Positions 13,417 to 22,242 of a stretch of 64,000 nucleotides of DNA are shown piece after piece; the first letter of the stretch is position 1, and every line of letters begins with the position of its first letter. Source of the stretch: Mycobacterium sp. 852002-51163_SCH5372311 (GTDB lineage Bacteria > Actinomycetota > Actinomycetes > Mycobacteriales > Mycobacteriaceae); contig NZ_LZIJ01000031.1 in the NCBI RefSeq assembly GCF_001667115.1, forward strand, positions 1 to 64,000. The letters are read 5' to 3'. The notes under the pieces are model-generated. The model was given only the letters and a program-made list of their open reading frames with translations. It had not been told where the DNA came from and made no database searches. The translations under genes were made by a program, and so were the position numbers.

Positions 13417-14397
13417 TTGAGCCACGACTGGACCGATAATCGCAAAAATCTGATGCTGTTCAGCGGCCGCGCGCATCCAGAGCTGGCCGAGCAGGTGGCG
13501 AAAGAGCTCGACGTCCACGTCACCGCACAAACGGCGCGCGAGTTCGCCAACGGCGAGATCTTCGTGCGGTTCCACGAGTCGGTGCGCGGCTGCGACGCGT
13601 TCGTGCTGCAGTCCAATCCAGCCCCGGTCAACCGGTGGCTGATGGAACAGCTGATCATGATCGACGCGCTGAAGCGGGGCAGCGCCAAGCGGATCACCGC
13701 GGTCCTGCCGTTTTACCCCTACGCCCGCCAAGACAAGAAGCACCGCGGTCGCGAACCCATCTCGGCGCGACTGGTCGCCGACCTGCTCAAGACCGCCGGC
13801 GCCGACCGGATCGTGACGGTCGACCTGCACACCGACCAGATCCAGGGCTTCTTCGACGGACCCGTCGACCACATGCGCGGACAGAACCTGCTGACCGGCT
13901 ACATCAGGGACAACTACCCGGACGGCAACATGGTCGTGGTCTCCCCCGATTCCGGCCGGGTGCGCATTGCCGAGAAGTGGGCCGACGCGTTGGGCGGCGT
14001 TCCGCTGGCCTTCATTCACAAGACCCGCGACCCGCGGGTGCCCAACCAGGTGGTGTCCAACCGCGTGGTCGGTGAGGTCGCCGGCCGCACCTGTGTGCTG
14101 ATCGACGACATGATCGACACCGGCGGCACCATTGCCGGCGCGGTAAAGCTTCTGCATGACGACGGCGCCGGCGACGTGATCATTGCGGCCACCCACGGCG
14201 TCCTGTCCGACCCGGCCGCCGAACGTTTGGCCGGGTGCGGAGCGCGCGAGGTGATCGTGACGAACACGTTGCCGATCGGCGAGGAGAAGCGTTTCCCGCA
14301 GCTGACGGTCTTGTCCATCGCGCCGCTGCTGGCCAGCACCATTCGCGCTGTTTTCGAAAATGGCTCAGTCACAGGGCTTTTCGACGGAGACGCCTAG
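13417..14397 (+). CDS. prsA: Ribose-phosphate pyrophosphokinase
   Basis: A 326-residue PRPP synthetase, which converts ribose-5-phosphate and ATP to PRPP, the precursor of nucleotides, His, Trp and decaprenyl-phosphoryl arabinose. Motifs: the flexible ATP-binding loop YPYARQDKKHRGREPIS, HTDQIQGFFDGPVDH, and the PRPP-binding loop VLIDDMIDTGGTI. The start is TTG at 13417, supported by the match of MSHDWTDN to mycobacterial homologues and a GAGGG box 8 bases upstream. Its stop abuts the arsC-like start with no gap. Confidence 0.96.
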   Translation: MSHDWTDNRKNLMLFSGRAHPELAEQVAKELDVHVTAQTAREFANGEIFVRFHESVRGCDAFVLQSNPAPVNRWLMEQLIMIDALKRGSAKRITAVLPFYPYARQDKKHRGREPISARLVADLLKTAGADRIVTVDLHTDQIQGFFDGPVDHMRGQNLLTGYIRDNYPDGNMVVVSPDSGRVRIAEKWADALGGVPLAFIHKTRDPRVPNQVVSNRVVGEVAGRTCVLIDDMIDTGGTIAGAVKLLHDDGAGDVIIAATHGVLSDPAAERLAGCGAREVIVTNTLPIGEEKRFPQLTVLSIAPLLASTIRAVFENGSVTGLFDGDA

Positions 14398-14754
14398 ATG
14401 GGTTCTGGTTCGGGCGACACTGTCATCTACCACAACCCCAAGTGCAGCACCTCGCGTAAGACGCTGGACTTGTTGCGGGACAACGGTATCGAGCCGCAGA
14501 TCGTCCAGTATCTGAAGACGCCGCCGTCGCGGGCAGAGCTGGTACGCATGATCCGCGACGCCGGGATCGACGTGCGCACGGCGGTACGCAAGCGTGAACC
14601 CTTGTACGCGGAACTCGGCCTCGCCGATGCGGGCGACGACGAATTGCTCGACGCGATGGCCGAGCATCCGATTTTGATCGAACGACCGTTTGTCGTCACG
14701 CCGAAGGGCACTCGGCTGGCACGGCCTGTCGACGCTGTCCGCGAGATTCTGTGA
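14398..14754 (+). CDS. arsC: ArsC/Spx-family arsenate reductase-like protein
   Basis: A 118-residue thioredoxin-fold protein of the glutaredoxin-dependent arsenate reductase family. The active-site motif is YHNPKCSTSRKTL with the catalytic Cys at about residue 15, and RPFVVTPKGTRLARP supplies the conserved arginine. It would reduce arsenate to arsenite, but no arsenite efflux pump or ArsR is nearby, so a general redox role is possible. The ATG begins directly after the prsA TAG, and its TGA overlaps the GTG of lpqT, so it is inserted cleanly inside a coupled gene set. Not adjacent to lpqT in M. tuberculosis as I recall. Confidence 0.85.
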   Translation: MGSGSGDTVIYHNPKCSTSRKTLDLLRDNGIEPQIVQYLKTPPSRAELVRMIRDAGIDVRTAVRKREPLYAELGLADAGDDELLDAMAEHPILIERPFVVTPKGTRLARPVDAVREIL

Positions 14755-15386
14755 AGCGCTGTGTGGCTGCGGTCACGATGGCCGCGTTGGGCGCGGTCGC
14801 CTGCGGGCCGAAATCGCCTGACTTCCAATCGGTCTTGTCCACGACAAGCAGCGCAGCAGCGACGACAACCACCACCACCGGCAAGCCCGCCCCCCTCTCG
14901 GAATACCTGGAGAGCATCGGCGTCAACGGCGAGCCGGTGCCACCGGGTGACGTTCCCGATCTCACCGTGTCCATTCCCACGCCGCCGGGGTGGGGGCCGC
15001 ACGGTGATCCGAAGGCGCACCCGAACGCGGTGATGCTCGCCAAGGGCGACAACTTCCCGGCGGCCCTGCTGGTCGTGTTCAAGCTGCGCGGAAGCTTCGA
15101 TCCCGCCGAAGCGATCAAACACGCCAATGCCGATATGCCCGAAGGCTTTCACCAACTGAATGCCTCTATGGCGCCGTTCAACGGCTTTCCGTCGTCGATG
15201 GTCGAGGGCAGCTACGACGCACGAAGCGGGCGCATGCACAGCTGGAACCGGATCGTGTTGCCGACGGGCTCGACGAACCAGCGATACATGGTCCAGCTGA
15301 CCATCACCAGCATGGCCGGCGAAGCGGTCAAGCAGAGTGACGACATCGAGGCGATCATTCGGGGATTCGTCGTCGCGAAGAAATAG
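14751..15386 (+). CDS. lpqT: Lipoprotein LpqT
   Basis: A 211-residue exported lipoprotein of the LpqN/LpqT family. The signal peptide (MKRCVAAVTMAALG) ends in AVAC with the lipidated Cys at residue 18; alanine at -3 is weak but accepted in mycobacterial boxes. A low-complexity Ser/Ala/Thr linker follows, then the LpqT fold with PPGWGPHGDP and a C-terminal MVQLTITSMAGEA segment. LpqN-type proteins interact with cell-envelope biogenesis factors; a specific role is not shown. The GTG start overlaps the arsC-like stop (GTGA). A hairpin just downstream probably terminates this run. Confidence 0.9.
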   Translation: MKRCVAAVTMAALGAVACGPKSPDFQSVLSTTSSAAATTTTTTGKPAPLSEYLESIGVNGEPVPPGDVPDLTVSIPTPPGWGPHGDPKAHPNAVMLAKGDNFPAALLVVFKLRGSFDPAEAIKHANADMPEGFHQLNASMAPFNGFPSSMVEGSYDARSGRMHSWNRIVLPTGSTNQRYMVQLTITSMAGEAVKQSDDIEAIIRGFVVAKK

Positions 15387-15393
15387 CGTCCAC

Positions 15394-15454
15394 CGCGAAA
15401 GTGCAACTAGCTACGCGTTTCTCGAGTAAGGCCGTCGGTAGTTGCACTCTCGCG
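15394..15454. terminator. Long inverted repeat between convergent genes
   Basis: CGCGAAAGTGCAACTA at 15394-15409 pairs with TAGTTGCACTCTCGCG at 15439-15454, 15 of 16 positions, with a 29-base loop. It fills most of the 78-bp gap between the tails of lpqT and the LuxR-type cyclase. With no T-run it is not a canonical intrinsic terminator, but it could act on both strands, as many mycobacterial U-less hairpins are proposed to do. Confidence 0.65.
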
Positions 15455-15464
15455 ACCGCGCTAA

Positions 15465-18400
15465 CTAGTGGCGGGTTGCTTCCTGGACGAGCTGCACGCG
15501 AGACGTCAGGCCGAGCTTGGCGTATACATGCGTCAGATGGGTTTGCACGGTACGCGGGGAGACGAACAGCCGCGCGCCGATCTCCTTGTTGCCCAGACCC
15601 TCCCGGACCAGACGCACGACGTCCCGCTCCATGGGCGTCAGCGAGCGCCAGCCGGTGGTCGGGCGTTTGCGTTCGCCACGACCGCGCTGGGCGTAAGCAA
15701 TTGCCTCCTCGGTCGACAACGCGGCACCTTCGGCCCGGGCAGCGTCAAAGTCGTTGTGTCCCAATGCCGCTTGGACTGCTGCCACGGCGGCGTCATAGCC
15801 TGCTTGATACATCGGGTAGCGCGGGTGCCTCATGCGTTGCCGTACAGCCTCCGCCGCTCCCAACAGACGCGCCGCGTACGCGTAGTTGCCATCGTCGGCC
15901 GCAAGGCGGGCAAGGCATTCCAGAGTGTCGTCCACCCGCAGGTATCCCCGAGTCTGTGCGGCGATGGTGAGCGCGTCATGGGCGTCGCGCTCAGCTTGCT
16001 CCGGCTCACCCTGCCCGATCGCAACATATGCCCGCACTATCAGCGTGAACGCTCGGGGCCATCCGGCTAGCGCTTCGACGGTTTCGTCAGCCCAACGTCG
16101 GGCGGTCACCAGGTCCCCGCACGCCAAGGCGGCCTCGGCCGTAGGGGTCAAGGTTCTAGTGAACCTTTCGCGCAGCTGATTGGTGTGCTGCCAGGCGGTT
16201 TCGGCTGCCGTAAATGCTGCCGCTGCGTCGCCGTCGGCAAGAGCAGCCGCAGCGAACACCGCATACACCCCGTCTTCCATGACGCCGCCGATCGCCTCGG
16301 CGGCGGCCAGGACGGATTGCGCCTCGGTGCGCGCGCCTGACACCTCACCCTGGTGTGCGAGCCCGGCGCCATGACATAGCCGAGCGAAGATCGCCGTGGT
16401 CAGATCTCCATCCATGTCGGCATCGTCAGCCACGGCCCGGACGGTTTCGCTTGCCTGCGTGAGGTTTCCCTGCAACATCAGCGCTAAGCCGAGCCACAAT
16501 CGGTTGTTCCGTGAATAGAATCGGTCGCCGAGCGCGTCGGCGAGGTCACGCCCCTGTTCTGCGGCCGGGAGCGCTGCGGTCGGGTCACCGGCTATGACGC
16601 TGGCGGTCGCGTAATAGCTGCAGACCAGACAGAGGCTCCACTGATCACCCGCTGCGCGGGCGAGGTCAATCGCCTCCGCGAAGTAAGAGTGGGACCCTTC
16701 GGCGGTGCTGGCGGCGCGCACCCCGCAGGCGATGAGGGCGCGCGCGATCAACGCCGGGTCGTCGAGCTGACGAGCGAGGGCCAGCGCCCTTTGTGGGCGA
16801 TCCGGGGGTGTTAACGCACCGACCTGCGCAGCGATGATGGCTTCGTGGGCCGCCGCGCTCGCCCACACCGCCGGTTCGATGTCCGCGTTGGCCTCGTCGC
16901 TCAAGATGGCGTCTATTCCAGCCAGCGCTTCCTGCGCACGCCCGCCCCGTAACCACAACGGCCGCAACGACAATATGAGCCGCAGGGCCGTCTCGGGCTC
17001 GGAGTTCTCCCGGCTCCACGCGAACGCGGCTCGCAGGTTGTCGATTTCGGTTTGAGCCCAGCGCAACAACTGCTCATCGTGGGCGTGGCCAAGTGCTTCA
17101 CGCTCCGCCGCCGTAGTCGCGTAGTAGTCGCGATGGCGCGTTCGGATCTCGACGGCCTCGCCGGACTCACCCAGTTTTTCTTGCGCGTATTGACGGATGG
17201 TTTCCAGCAATCGATAGCGCATTCCCGCACCTGTGTCGATGCTGGTTTCGGAGGCAACGACGAGGGATTTGTCGACCAATAGGGTCAGCAAATCCAGGAG
17301 TTGGTAGGTCTCCGCTGTGCTGGTGGCGCCGACGGCCTGGGCGGCATCGAGGTCGAACCCGCCCATGAATACCGCAAGCCGCCGGAACAAGACCCGCTCC
17401 GGTTCGGTCAGTAGTGCATGCGACCAGTCCACCGAAGCGCGCAGGGTCTGCTGACGCCGCACCGCCGTGCGCGCACCGCCGGTCAGCAACCGGAACCGGT
17501 CATGCAGGCTGTCCACGATCTGCTTGAGCGACAATGCCCGAATACGCGCTGCGGCAAGCTCAATCGCCAAGGGCATACCATCCAGGCGTGTGCAGATCTC
17601 TTTGACGAGATTCGTATTCTCTTCGCTCACAATGAATTCGGGTCGCGCATGGCGAGCACGGTCGCTGAACAACTCGACGGCCTCGTCGGCAAGGGACAAC
17701 GACGGCACCAGCCAGGCCAGCTCGCCCGGTACCCCCAGCGGCTCCCGGCTGGTGGCGAGCACCGTCAAACGCGGGCACGCACCCAGCAGTTCGACGATCA
17801 TGGTCCCGCACGCATCGAGCAGATGCTCGCAGTTGTCCAGCAGCAACAACATCGTCTTCTCGCCGAAGAACCGCACCAGCGTGTCCATGGTCGAGCGCCC
17901 CGGCTGGTCCGGCAGACCGAGCGTGCGAGCGGTCGTAACGGGAACCACCGCCGCATTGGTGATCGGCGCCAGGGCGACATACCAGATGCCGTCAGAGAAC
18001 TCGGCATTCAACTGAGCGGCCACTTCGACGGCAAGGCGCGTCTTGCCAGTACCGCCGGCACCGGTCAACGTCACCAGCCGATTACCCGCGACCAGCTCAC
18101 GCAACTCCGTCATCTGCCCCTGGCGCCCAATGAAACTCGTCAACTGAACCGGAAGATTGTGCGACGCAACGACACTACGCACCCGCAACGGCGGAAACTC
18201 ATTACGCAAATCCGGATGACACAACTGCACCACGCGCTCCGGACGCGGCACCCCCCGCAGCGGATAACTGCCCAACTCCGTCAACCACACATCCTCAGGC
18301 AACCGATCCACCACCAACGATTCCGTCACGCCCGACAGCACGGTTTGGCCGCCATGCGCCAGATCGCGCAATCGTGCCGTGCGGTTGATCGTCGGACCGA

Positions 18401-18770
18401 CGTAGTTGCCCTCGTCGCGCAACTGAATCTCACCGGTATGCATACCGATGCGCACCCTCAGCAGGGCCAGCGGCGCCCGCTGCAACGCCAAGGCACACGC
18501 CACCGCATCGGACGCCCGCGCGAACGCCGCCACGAAGCTATCGCCCTCACCCTGCTCCACCGGACGCACCCCGCCATACGCCGCGACGGTCTCATCCACC
18601 GTGCGGTTCAGTACCGCCAGCGCCGCTGTCATCTGCTCGGGCTGAGACTCCCACAACCGCGTCGACCCCTCGACATCAGCGAGCAGCAACGTCACCGTCC
18701 CAGTCGGCAACAACTCGCTCACACCCAACTCACTCCAGGTCAGCGTCGGCATCTCCACGTGTTGGCTCAT
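15465..18770 (-). CDS. Class III cyclase - STAND ATPase - LuxR multidomain regulator
   Basis: A 1101-residue protein like M. tuberculosis Rv0386/Rv1358. Order: class III nucleotidyl cyclase homology domain (about 25-190), NB-ARC/STAND ATPase with P-loop GAGGTGKTR at about 237-245 and LLLLDNCEHLLDAC, a long TPR-like helical region, and a LuxR-type HTH at about 1044-1101. In the cyclase domain both metal Asp are present (LLADVEGST and GEGD), as are the Asn and Arg of NRTAR, but the substrate-specifying Lys/Asp pair is Gln/Asn, as described for Rv0386. Start ATG 18770 is preferred over 18782 because the fossil copy near 22090 keeps a start codon only there. It is divergent from the next gene. 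Confidence 0.85.
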   Translation of the reverse strand: MSQHVEMPTLTWSELGVSELLPTGTVTLLLADVEGSTRLWESQPEQMTAALAVLNRTVDETVAAYGGVRPVEQGEGDSFVAAFARASDAVACALALQRAPLALLRVRIGMHTGEIQLRDEGNYVGPTINRTARLRDLAHGGQTVLSGVTESLVVDRLPEDVWLTELGSYPLRGVPRPERVVQLCHPDLRNEFPPLRVRSVVASHNLPVQLTSFIGRQGQMTELRELVAGNRLVTLTGAGGTGKTRLAVEVAAQLNAEFSDGIWYVALAPITNAAVVPVTTARTLGLPDQPGRSTMDTLVRFFGEKTMLLLLDNCEHLLDACGTMIVELLGACPRLTVLATSREPLGVPGELAWLVPSLSLADEAVELFSDRARHARPEFIVSEENTNLVKEICTRLDGMPLAIELAAARIRALSLKQIVDSLHDRFRLLTGGARTAVRRQQTLRASVDWSHALLTEPERVLFRRLAVFMGGFDLDAAQAVGATSTAETYQLLDLLTLLVDKSLVVASETSIDTGAGMRYRLLETIRQYAQEKLGESGEAVEIRTRHRDYYATTAAEREALGHAHDEQLLRWAQTEIDNLRAAFAWSRENSEPETALRLILSLRPLWLRGGRAQEALAGIDAILSDEANADIEPAVWASAAAHEAIIAAQVGALTPPDRPQRALALARQLDDPALIARALIACGVRAASTAEGSHSYFAEAIDLARAAGDQWSLCLVCSYYATASVIAGDPTAALPAAEQGRDLADALGDRFYSRNNRLWLGLALMLQGNLTQASETVRAVADDADMDGDLTTAIFARLCHGAGLAHQGEVSGARTEAQSVLAAAEAIGGVMEDGVYAVFAAAALADGDAAAAFTAAETAWQHTNQLRERFTRTLTPTAEAALACGDLVTARRWADETVEALAGWPRAFTLIVRAYVAIGQGEPEQAERDAHDALTIAAQTRGYLRVDDTLECLARLAADDGNYAYAARLLGAAEAVRQRMRHPRYPMYQAGYDAAVAAVQAALGHNDFDAARAEGAALSTEEAIAYAQRGRGERKRPTTGWRSLTPMERDVVRLVREGLGNKEIGARLFVSPRTVQTHLTHVYAKLGLTSRVQLVQEATRH

Positions 18771-18862
18771 GGTAGCCAGCATCGCCGTCGCAACCTATGC
18801 AAAACATCCGCCAGAGCGCGCAGATACCTCCGCCGGCCCGCGTAGGGTGCCACGATATCCAG

Positions 18863-21800
18863 GTGACCGATGGTCGACCGATTGAAGAGTTGCTGGATCG
18901 TGCGGTCGCTGCGATCAACCGCGGTGACCGCGCCGCCGCGACCGCCCTGGCCGCTCAGGTGCTGGCTGCTGACAGCGCCAACGCCGAGGCCGAAGACCTA
19001 TTGGCCGTGCCAGGCAATCCCGGTGAGATCCGCCGATTGACCATTTTCTTTGCCGACCTGGTGGATTCGACGGTGTTGTCGACTCGGGTCGAGCCCGAGA
19101 CCTATCGCCTGCTGGTGGGTCGCTATCGCGAGCAGGTACTGCGTGCCGTTAATCGCTACGAGGGTCACGTCGGCTCCACCAAAGGCGACGGATTGCTCGC
19201 GGTGTTCGGCCATCCGATCGCCCACGAGGATGATGTGCGCCGCGCGATACAGGCGGGCCTCGAAATCACCCGCGAAGTAGCCAAACTCAGTGAACAGGCC
19301 CGCCGCCGCTTCGGAATCGAAATCAACGTCAGGATCGGGGTGCATCGCGGCCTGGTGTATCTGGATACCGTCCAGGACGACGTTTACGGGCTGGCCGCCA
19401 ACCTGGCGGCGCGCGTCTGCGGTCTGGCTCCACCGGGCGCGGTCGTGGTTTCTGACGCCGTCGAGACGTTGGTACGCAACAACTTCGAGTTGGAGGCTCG
19501 GCCGGCAGCGCTGGTCAAGGGCGTCGAGGATCCGATCACGCACTTCCGCGTGTTGGCCGAGCGTGCGCCGGTGCAGAATCCGGGTCACGGTCCACTGGTC
19601 GGGCGTGACGCCGAATTGACGCACCTGCAACAGTCTTGGGAGCAGGCGAAAGCCGGAACATTGGGCATTCCGGGGTTGGTGTTCCGGGGCGAGCCTGGGA
19701 TAGGGAAGTCCCGGCTGGTGGCGGCTGCCGTCGAATTGGCCGACGAGGCCGTGGTCCTGGAATTGGCCGGGTCGCCGTTTCACACCGACGCCGGCCTGTA
19801 CCCGGTACGCACGTTGTTGGAGTATCGCTGCGGCATCGCCCGCAATACCGACCACGCTCAACGACTGCGGTTGCTGGACAACGAAGTTCGTGCCCGCGGC
19901 CTGGATCCGCAGAGCACAGTGCCACTGTTGGCGCCAGTGCTGGGCATCGACACCGGCTACCAGCAGGTGGCTGCGGAGGGCCGCAAACTGTACGAGTCGA
20001 TCGCACAGGCGGTGCAAACTTATCTGCTGACATGTGTCGGCCACGGGCCCGGACTGGTAGTGGCTGAGGATGTGCACTGGTTCGATCCGTCGACGCGCGA
20101 GGTGCTGACCGCGCTGCTCGGCGCGGCCCAGGGTCGGCTGCTCGTGGTGATCACCGGGCGCCCCGGGAATTGGCTGCCCGCCGGGTGGCCGCACCAGCTG
20201 TTCGATCTGACGCCATTGACCGACGAGCAGGCCGACATGTTGATCACCGCGCTGGACCCCAACCTCACCGCAGATGAACGGACGGCGGTGGCCCAACGGT
20301 GCGACGGGGTGCCCTTCTATATCGAGCAGGTCGTCAACGGCGTTGGCCAGACGGGGGTGCCGGAAACGTTGTACGAGCCGTTGTTCGCCCGGCTTCGCGC
20401 CAGCCCCAGAGTGGTTCCCGTGCTGGAGGCGGCGGCCGCCATTGGCCGCCACGTCGACCGGGGTCTGTTGTGCTCGGTGGTCAAACTTGCAGACGACGAG
20501 GTTGACGACGTCATCGGCGAGCTTGAAGACGCTTCGGTACTCGAGTGGTGGGGTGCCGATACGTGGCGGTTCCGCCATGAACTGCTCCGCGAGGTCGCCG
20601 CCGAATTGGCGCCTCCCAGTGTGCGCCGATCGCTGCATGCCAGGGTGGCCGACGCGCTGTCTGAAAGCGCGGACCCGGATTGGCAGCTGATCGCCGGGCA
20701 CAACGAGAGCGCCGAACGGTTCTTCGAGGCCGCCGCGGCCTTGCAGGACGCAGCGGCGGATGCGCGGCTTCGCGGCGCGCTTGCGGAGGCCCGTACCTAC
20801 CTGACCCGGGCCATCGAGCAGCTCGACCGAGCCACGCCGGGCCCTGACCGCGACAGTCTCGAAATGGGACTACGCCTGGAAAGCGGACGCCTCGCCGGTG
20901 CCACCGAAGGCTATCAAAGTCGCTCTGCCGCAGTGGATTACGAGAGATGCCTACAGCTGGCCGGCACTGACCTGCGGGACGAGGAACTTTTCGCCACATT
21001 GGCCGCGCTGGCTGGCTACTACGTCACGCGCGCCGACCTCGACCAGGTGGAACAGGTGCTCGAGTCGCTGCGCGCCGGCGTCGAGCACGGCCGCGACTGG
21101 TTCGCTCCGGTGATCGAGGCCTACCGCGGGCTGGTGATGCTGCTGCGCGGCGAATACGACTCCGCTACCAGCCTTCTCCAACGGGCCATCGCCGGCTTGG
21201 CCGACATGGACCAGAACAGCGTCTATCTGCACGAGCCAGGCTGGTATGTGGCCAACGAACCGCTGACGTATGCCCACACGCATCTGGCGTTTGCCCGCTT
21301 CATGGGTGGTGATTTGATCGGCGCCGAAAGCGAGCTGGCCCGGGCCCTGTGTCGAAGCGAGCAGCTCGGATTCCCGTCTGGCCCATACACCGTCTGCTAC
21401 GCGCAGTTGATCGAGATCGCGATGCGATTCGAAGCCGGCCAGGTCGAGACCGTCGCAAGTCTGGCTGCCGAGCTGACTGCTCGCGGTGAGCGGCACGGCT
21501 TCGAGGTGTGGCAGCTGGTGGGTGTCACCTGTCAGACCGCAGCTCGCGGCCTGGCGGCGCTCGACGCCGGCGATCAGGCCGGTCTGCACAGTCACATCGC
21601 GACCCTGACGTCACTGCTCGACTCCTTCCGAACGTTCGAGGCGCATTTGTTCGTCACCGGGTACGACGTCATCCTGGGGCGGCTGTTGATCGGCGCCGGC
21701 CAACCCGCGGCGGCACGCGAGCGCCTTGAGTTGGGACTGTCGTTGGCTCGGCGCACCGGGATGTGCTGCTATGACGCCGAGTTGCTGCGACTACGCGCGC

Positions 21801-22012
21801 AAACCCGGGACGACGAGGCCGCCCGCCGCGCTGACATCGGCGCCGCGCTCGAACTGGCCCGCCGCCAAGGCGCGCGATTGTTCGAGTTGCGGTCCGCGCT
21901 GGATGATTACGAGCTTCGCGGTGAGGAGGCAACTTCCGCCGTCGCCAACGCCTTGGCGCGCATACCTCGTGACTTTTCATGGCCGGAACTTGCTCGGGCG
22001 CCAGTAGTTTGA
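18863..22012 (+). CDS. Class III cyclase - AAA/STAND ATPase - TPR regulator
   Basis: A 1049-residue protein. It has a short helical N-terminus, a class III cyclase domain (TIFFADLVDST with metal Asp at about 65, TKGDGLLAVFG with the second at about 109, DDVYGLAANLAARV with the Asn/Arg pair), an AAA/STAND ATPase with P-loop GEPGIGKSR at about 276-284 and VVAEDVHWFDPSTRE, and a TPR-like C-terminal half with no LuxR domain. The usual adenine-specifying Lys is not at its normal place (STKGD rather than KxxGD), so activity and base preference are uncertain. GTG 18863 (VTDGRPIEELL) is chosen; ATG 18797 would leave only 26 bp to the divergent cyclase start. Confidence 0.8.
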   Translation: MTDGRPIEELLDRAVAAINRGDRAAATALAAQVLAADSANAEAEDLLAVPGNPGEIRRLTIFFADLVDSTVLSTRVEPETYRLLVGRYREQVLRAVNRYEGHVGSTKGDGLLAVFGHPIAHEDDVRRAIQAGLEITREVAKLSEQARRRFGIEINVRIGVHRGLVYLDTVQDDVYGLAANLAARVCGLAPPGAVVVSDAVETLVRNNFELEARPAALVKGVEDPITHFRVLAERAPVQNPGHGPLVGRDAELTHLQQSWEQAKAGTLGIPGLVFRGEPGIGKSRLVAAAVELADEAVVLELAGSPFHTDAGLYPVRTLLEYRCGIARNTDHAQRLRLLDNEVRARGLDPQSTVPLLAPVLGIDTGYQQVAAEGRKLYESIAQAVQTYLLTCVGHGPGLVVAEDVHWFDPSTREVLTALLGAAQGRLLVVITGRPGNWLPAGWPHQLFDLTPLTDEQADMLITALDPNLTADERTAVAQRCDGVPFYIEQVVNGVGQTGVPETLYEPLFARLRASPRVVPVLEAAAAIGRHVDRGLLCSVVKLADDEVDDVIGELEDASVLEWWGADTWRFRHELLREVAAELAPPSVRRSLHARVADALSESADPDWQLIAGHNESAERFFEAAAALQDAAADARLRGALAEARTYLTRAIEQLDRATPGPDRDSLEMGLRLESGRLAGATEGYQSRSAAVDYERCLQLAGTDLRDEELFATLAALAGYYVTRADLDQVEQVLESLRAGVEHGRDWFAPVIEAYRGLVMLLRGEYDSATSLLQRAIAGLADMDQNSVYLHEPGWYVANEPLTYAHTHLAFARFMGGDLIGAESELARALCRSEQLGFPSGPYTVCYAQLIEIAMRFEAGQVETVASLAAELTARGERHGFEVWQLVGVTCQTAARGLAALDAGDQAGLHSHIATLTSLLDSFRTFEAHLFVTGYDVILGRLLIGAGQPAAARERLELGLSLARRTGMCCYDAELLRLRAQTRDDEAARRADIGAALELARRQGARLFELRSALDDYELRGEEATSAVANALARIPRDFSWPELARAPVV

Positions 22013-22030
22013 GCGGGGCGCGCAACCAAG

Positions 22031-22140
22031 TCTCACCGGTATGCGCACCCTCAGCGGCGCCAGCGCCGGCATCTCCGCGTGCTGGCTCACGGTAGCCAAC
22101 GTCGCTGCCCCAACCTCTGCAGAACGGGCCGGTAGAGCGC
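22031..22140 (-). pseudogene. Fossil 5' end of a third LuxR-type cyclase gene
   Basis: Bases 22061-22120 align without gaps to 18741-18800, the start and upstream region of the LuxR-type cyclase, with about 10 mismatches. Read on the minus strand it gives TLATVSQHAEMPAL, against MLATMSQHVEMPTL in the intact gene. Directly after this, 22031-22058 match an internal part of the cyclase (around 18429-18465, encoding LRVRI...). The 200 bp or so between those two parts has been deleted. The intergenic part also matches, so a whole promoter plus gene start was once duplicated here. Confidence 0.8.
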
Positions 22141-22242
22141 GCACCGTGCCGCTCGTGGCTTGCGGAATTACGACCCCACACCGCGCAGATCTACGCGCTG
22201 GCGCCGATGGTCTTGCCTGCCAACCGCCGGATAGTCGACGCC

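Noticed and set aside
11650..14196. An 848-codon open frame on the minus strand opposite glmU and prsA
   Set aside because: It is antisense to two clear housekeeping genes, covers the tRNA-Gln, and has no recognisable domain. Open antisense frames are common at this GC content.
18998..20701. A 567-codon minus-strand frame within the second cyclase gene
   Set aside because: It is opposite a protein with clear cyclase and ATPase motifs and shows no domain of its own.
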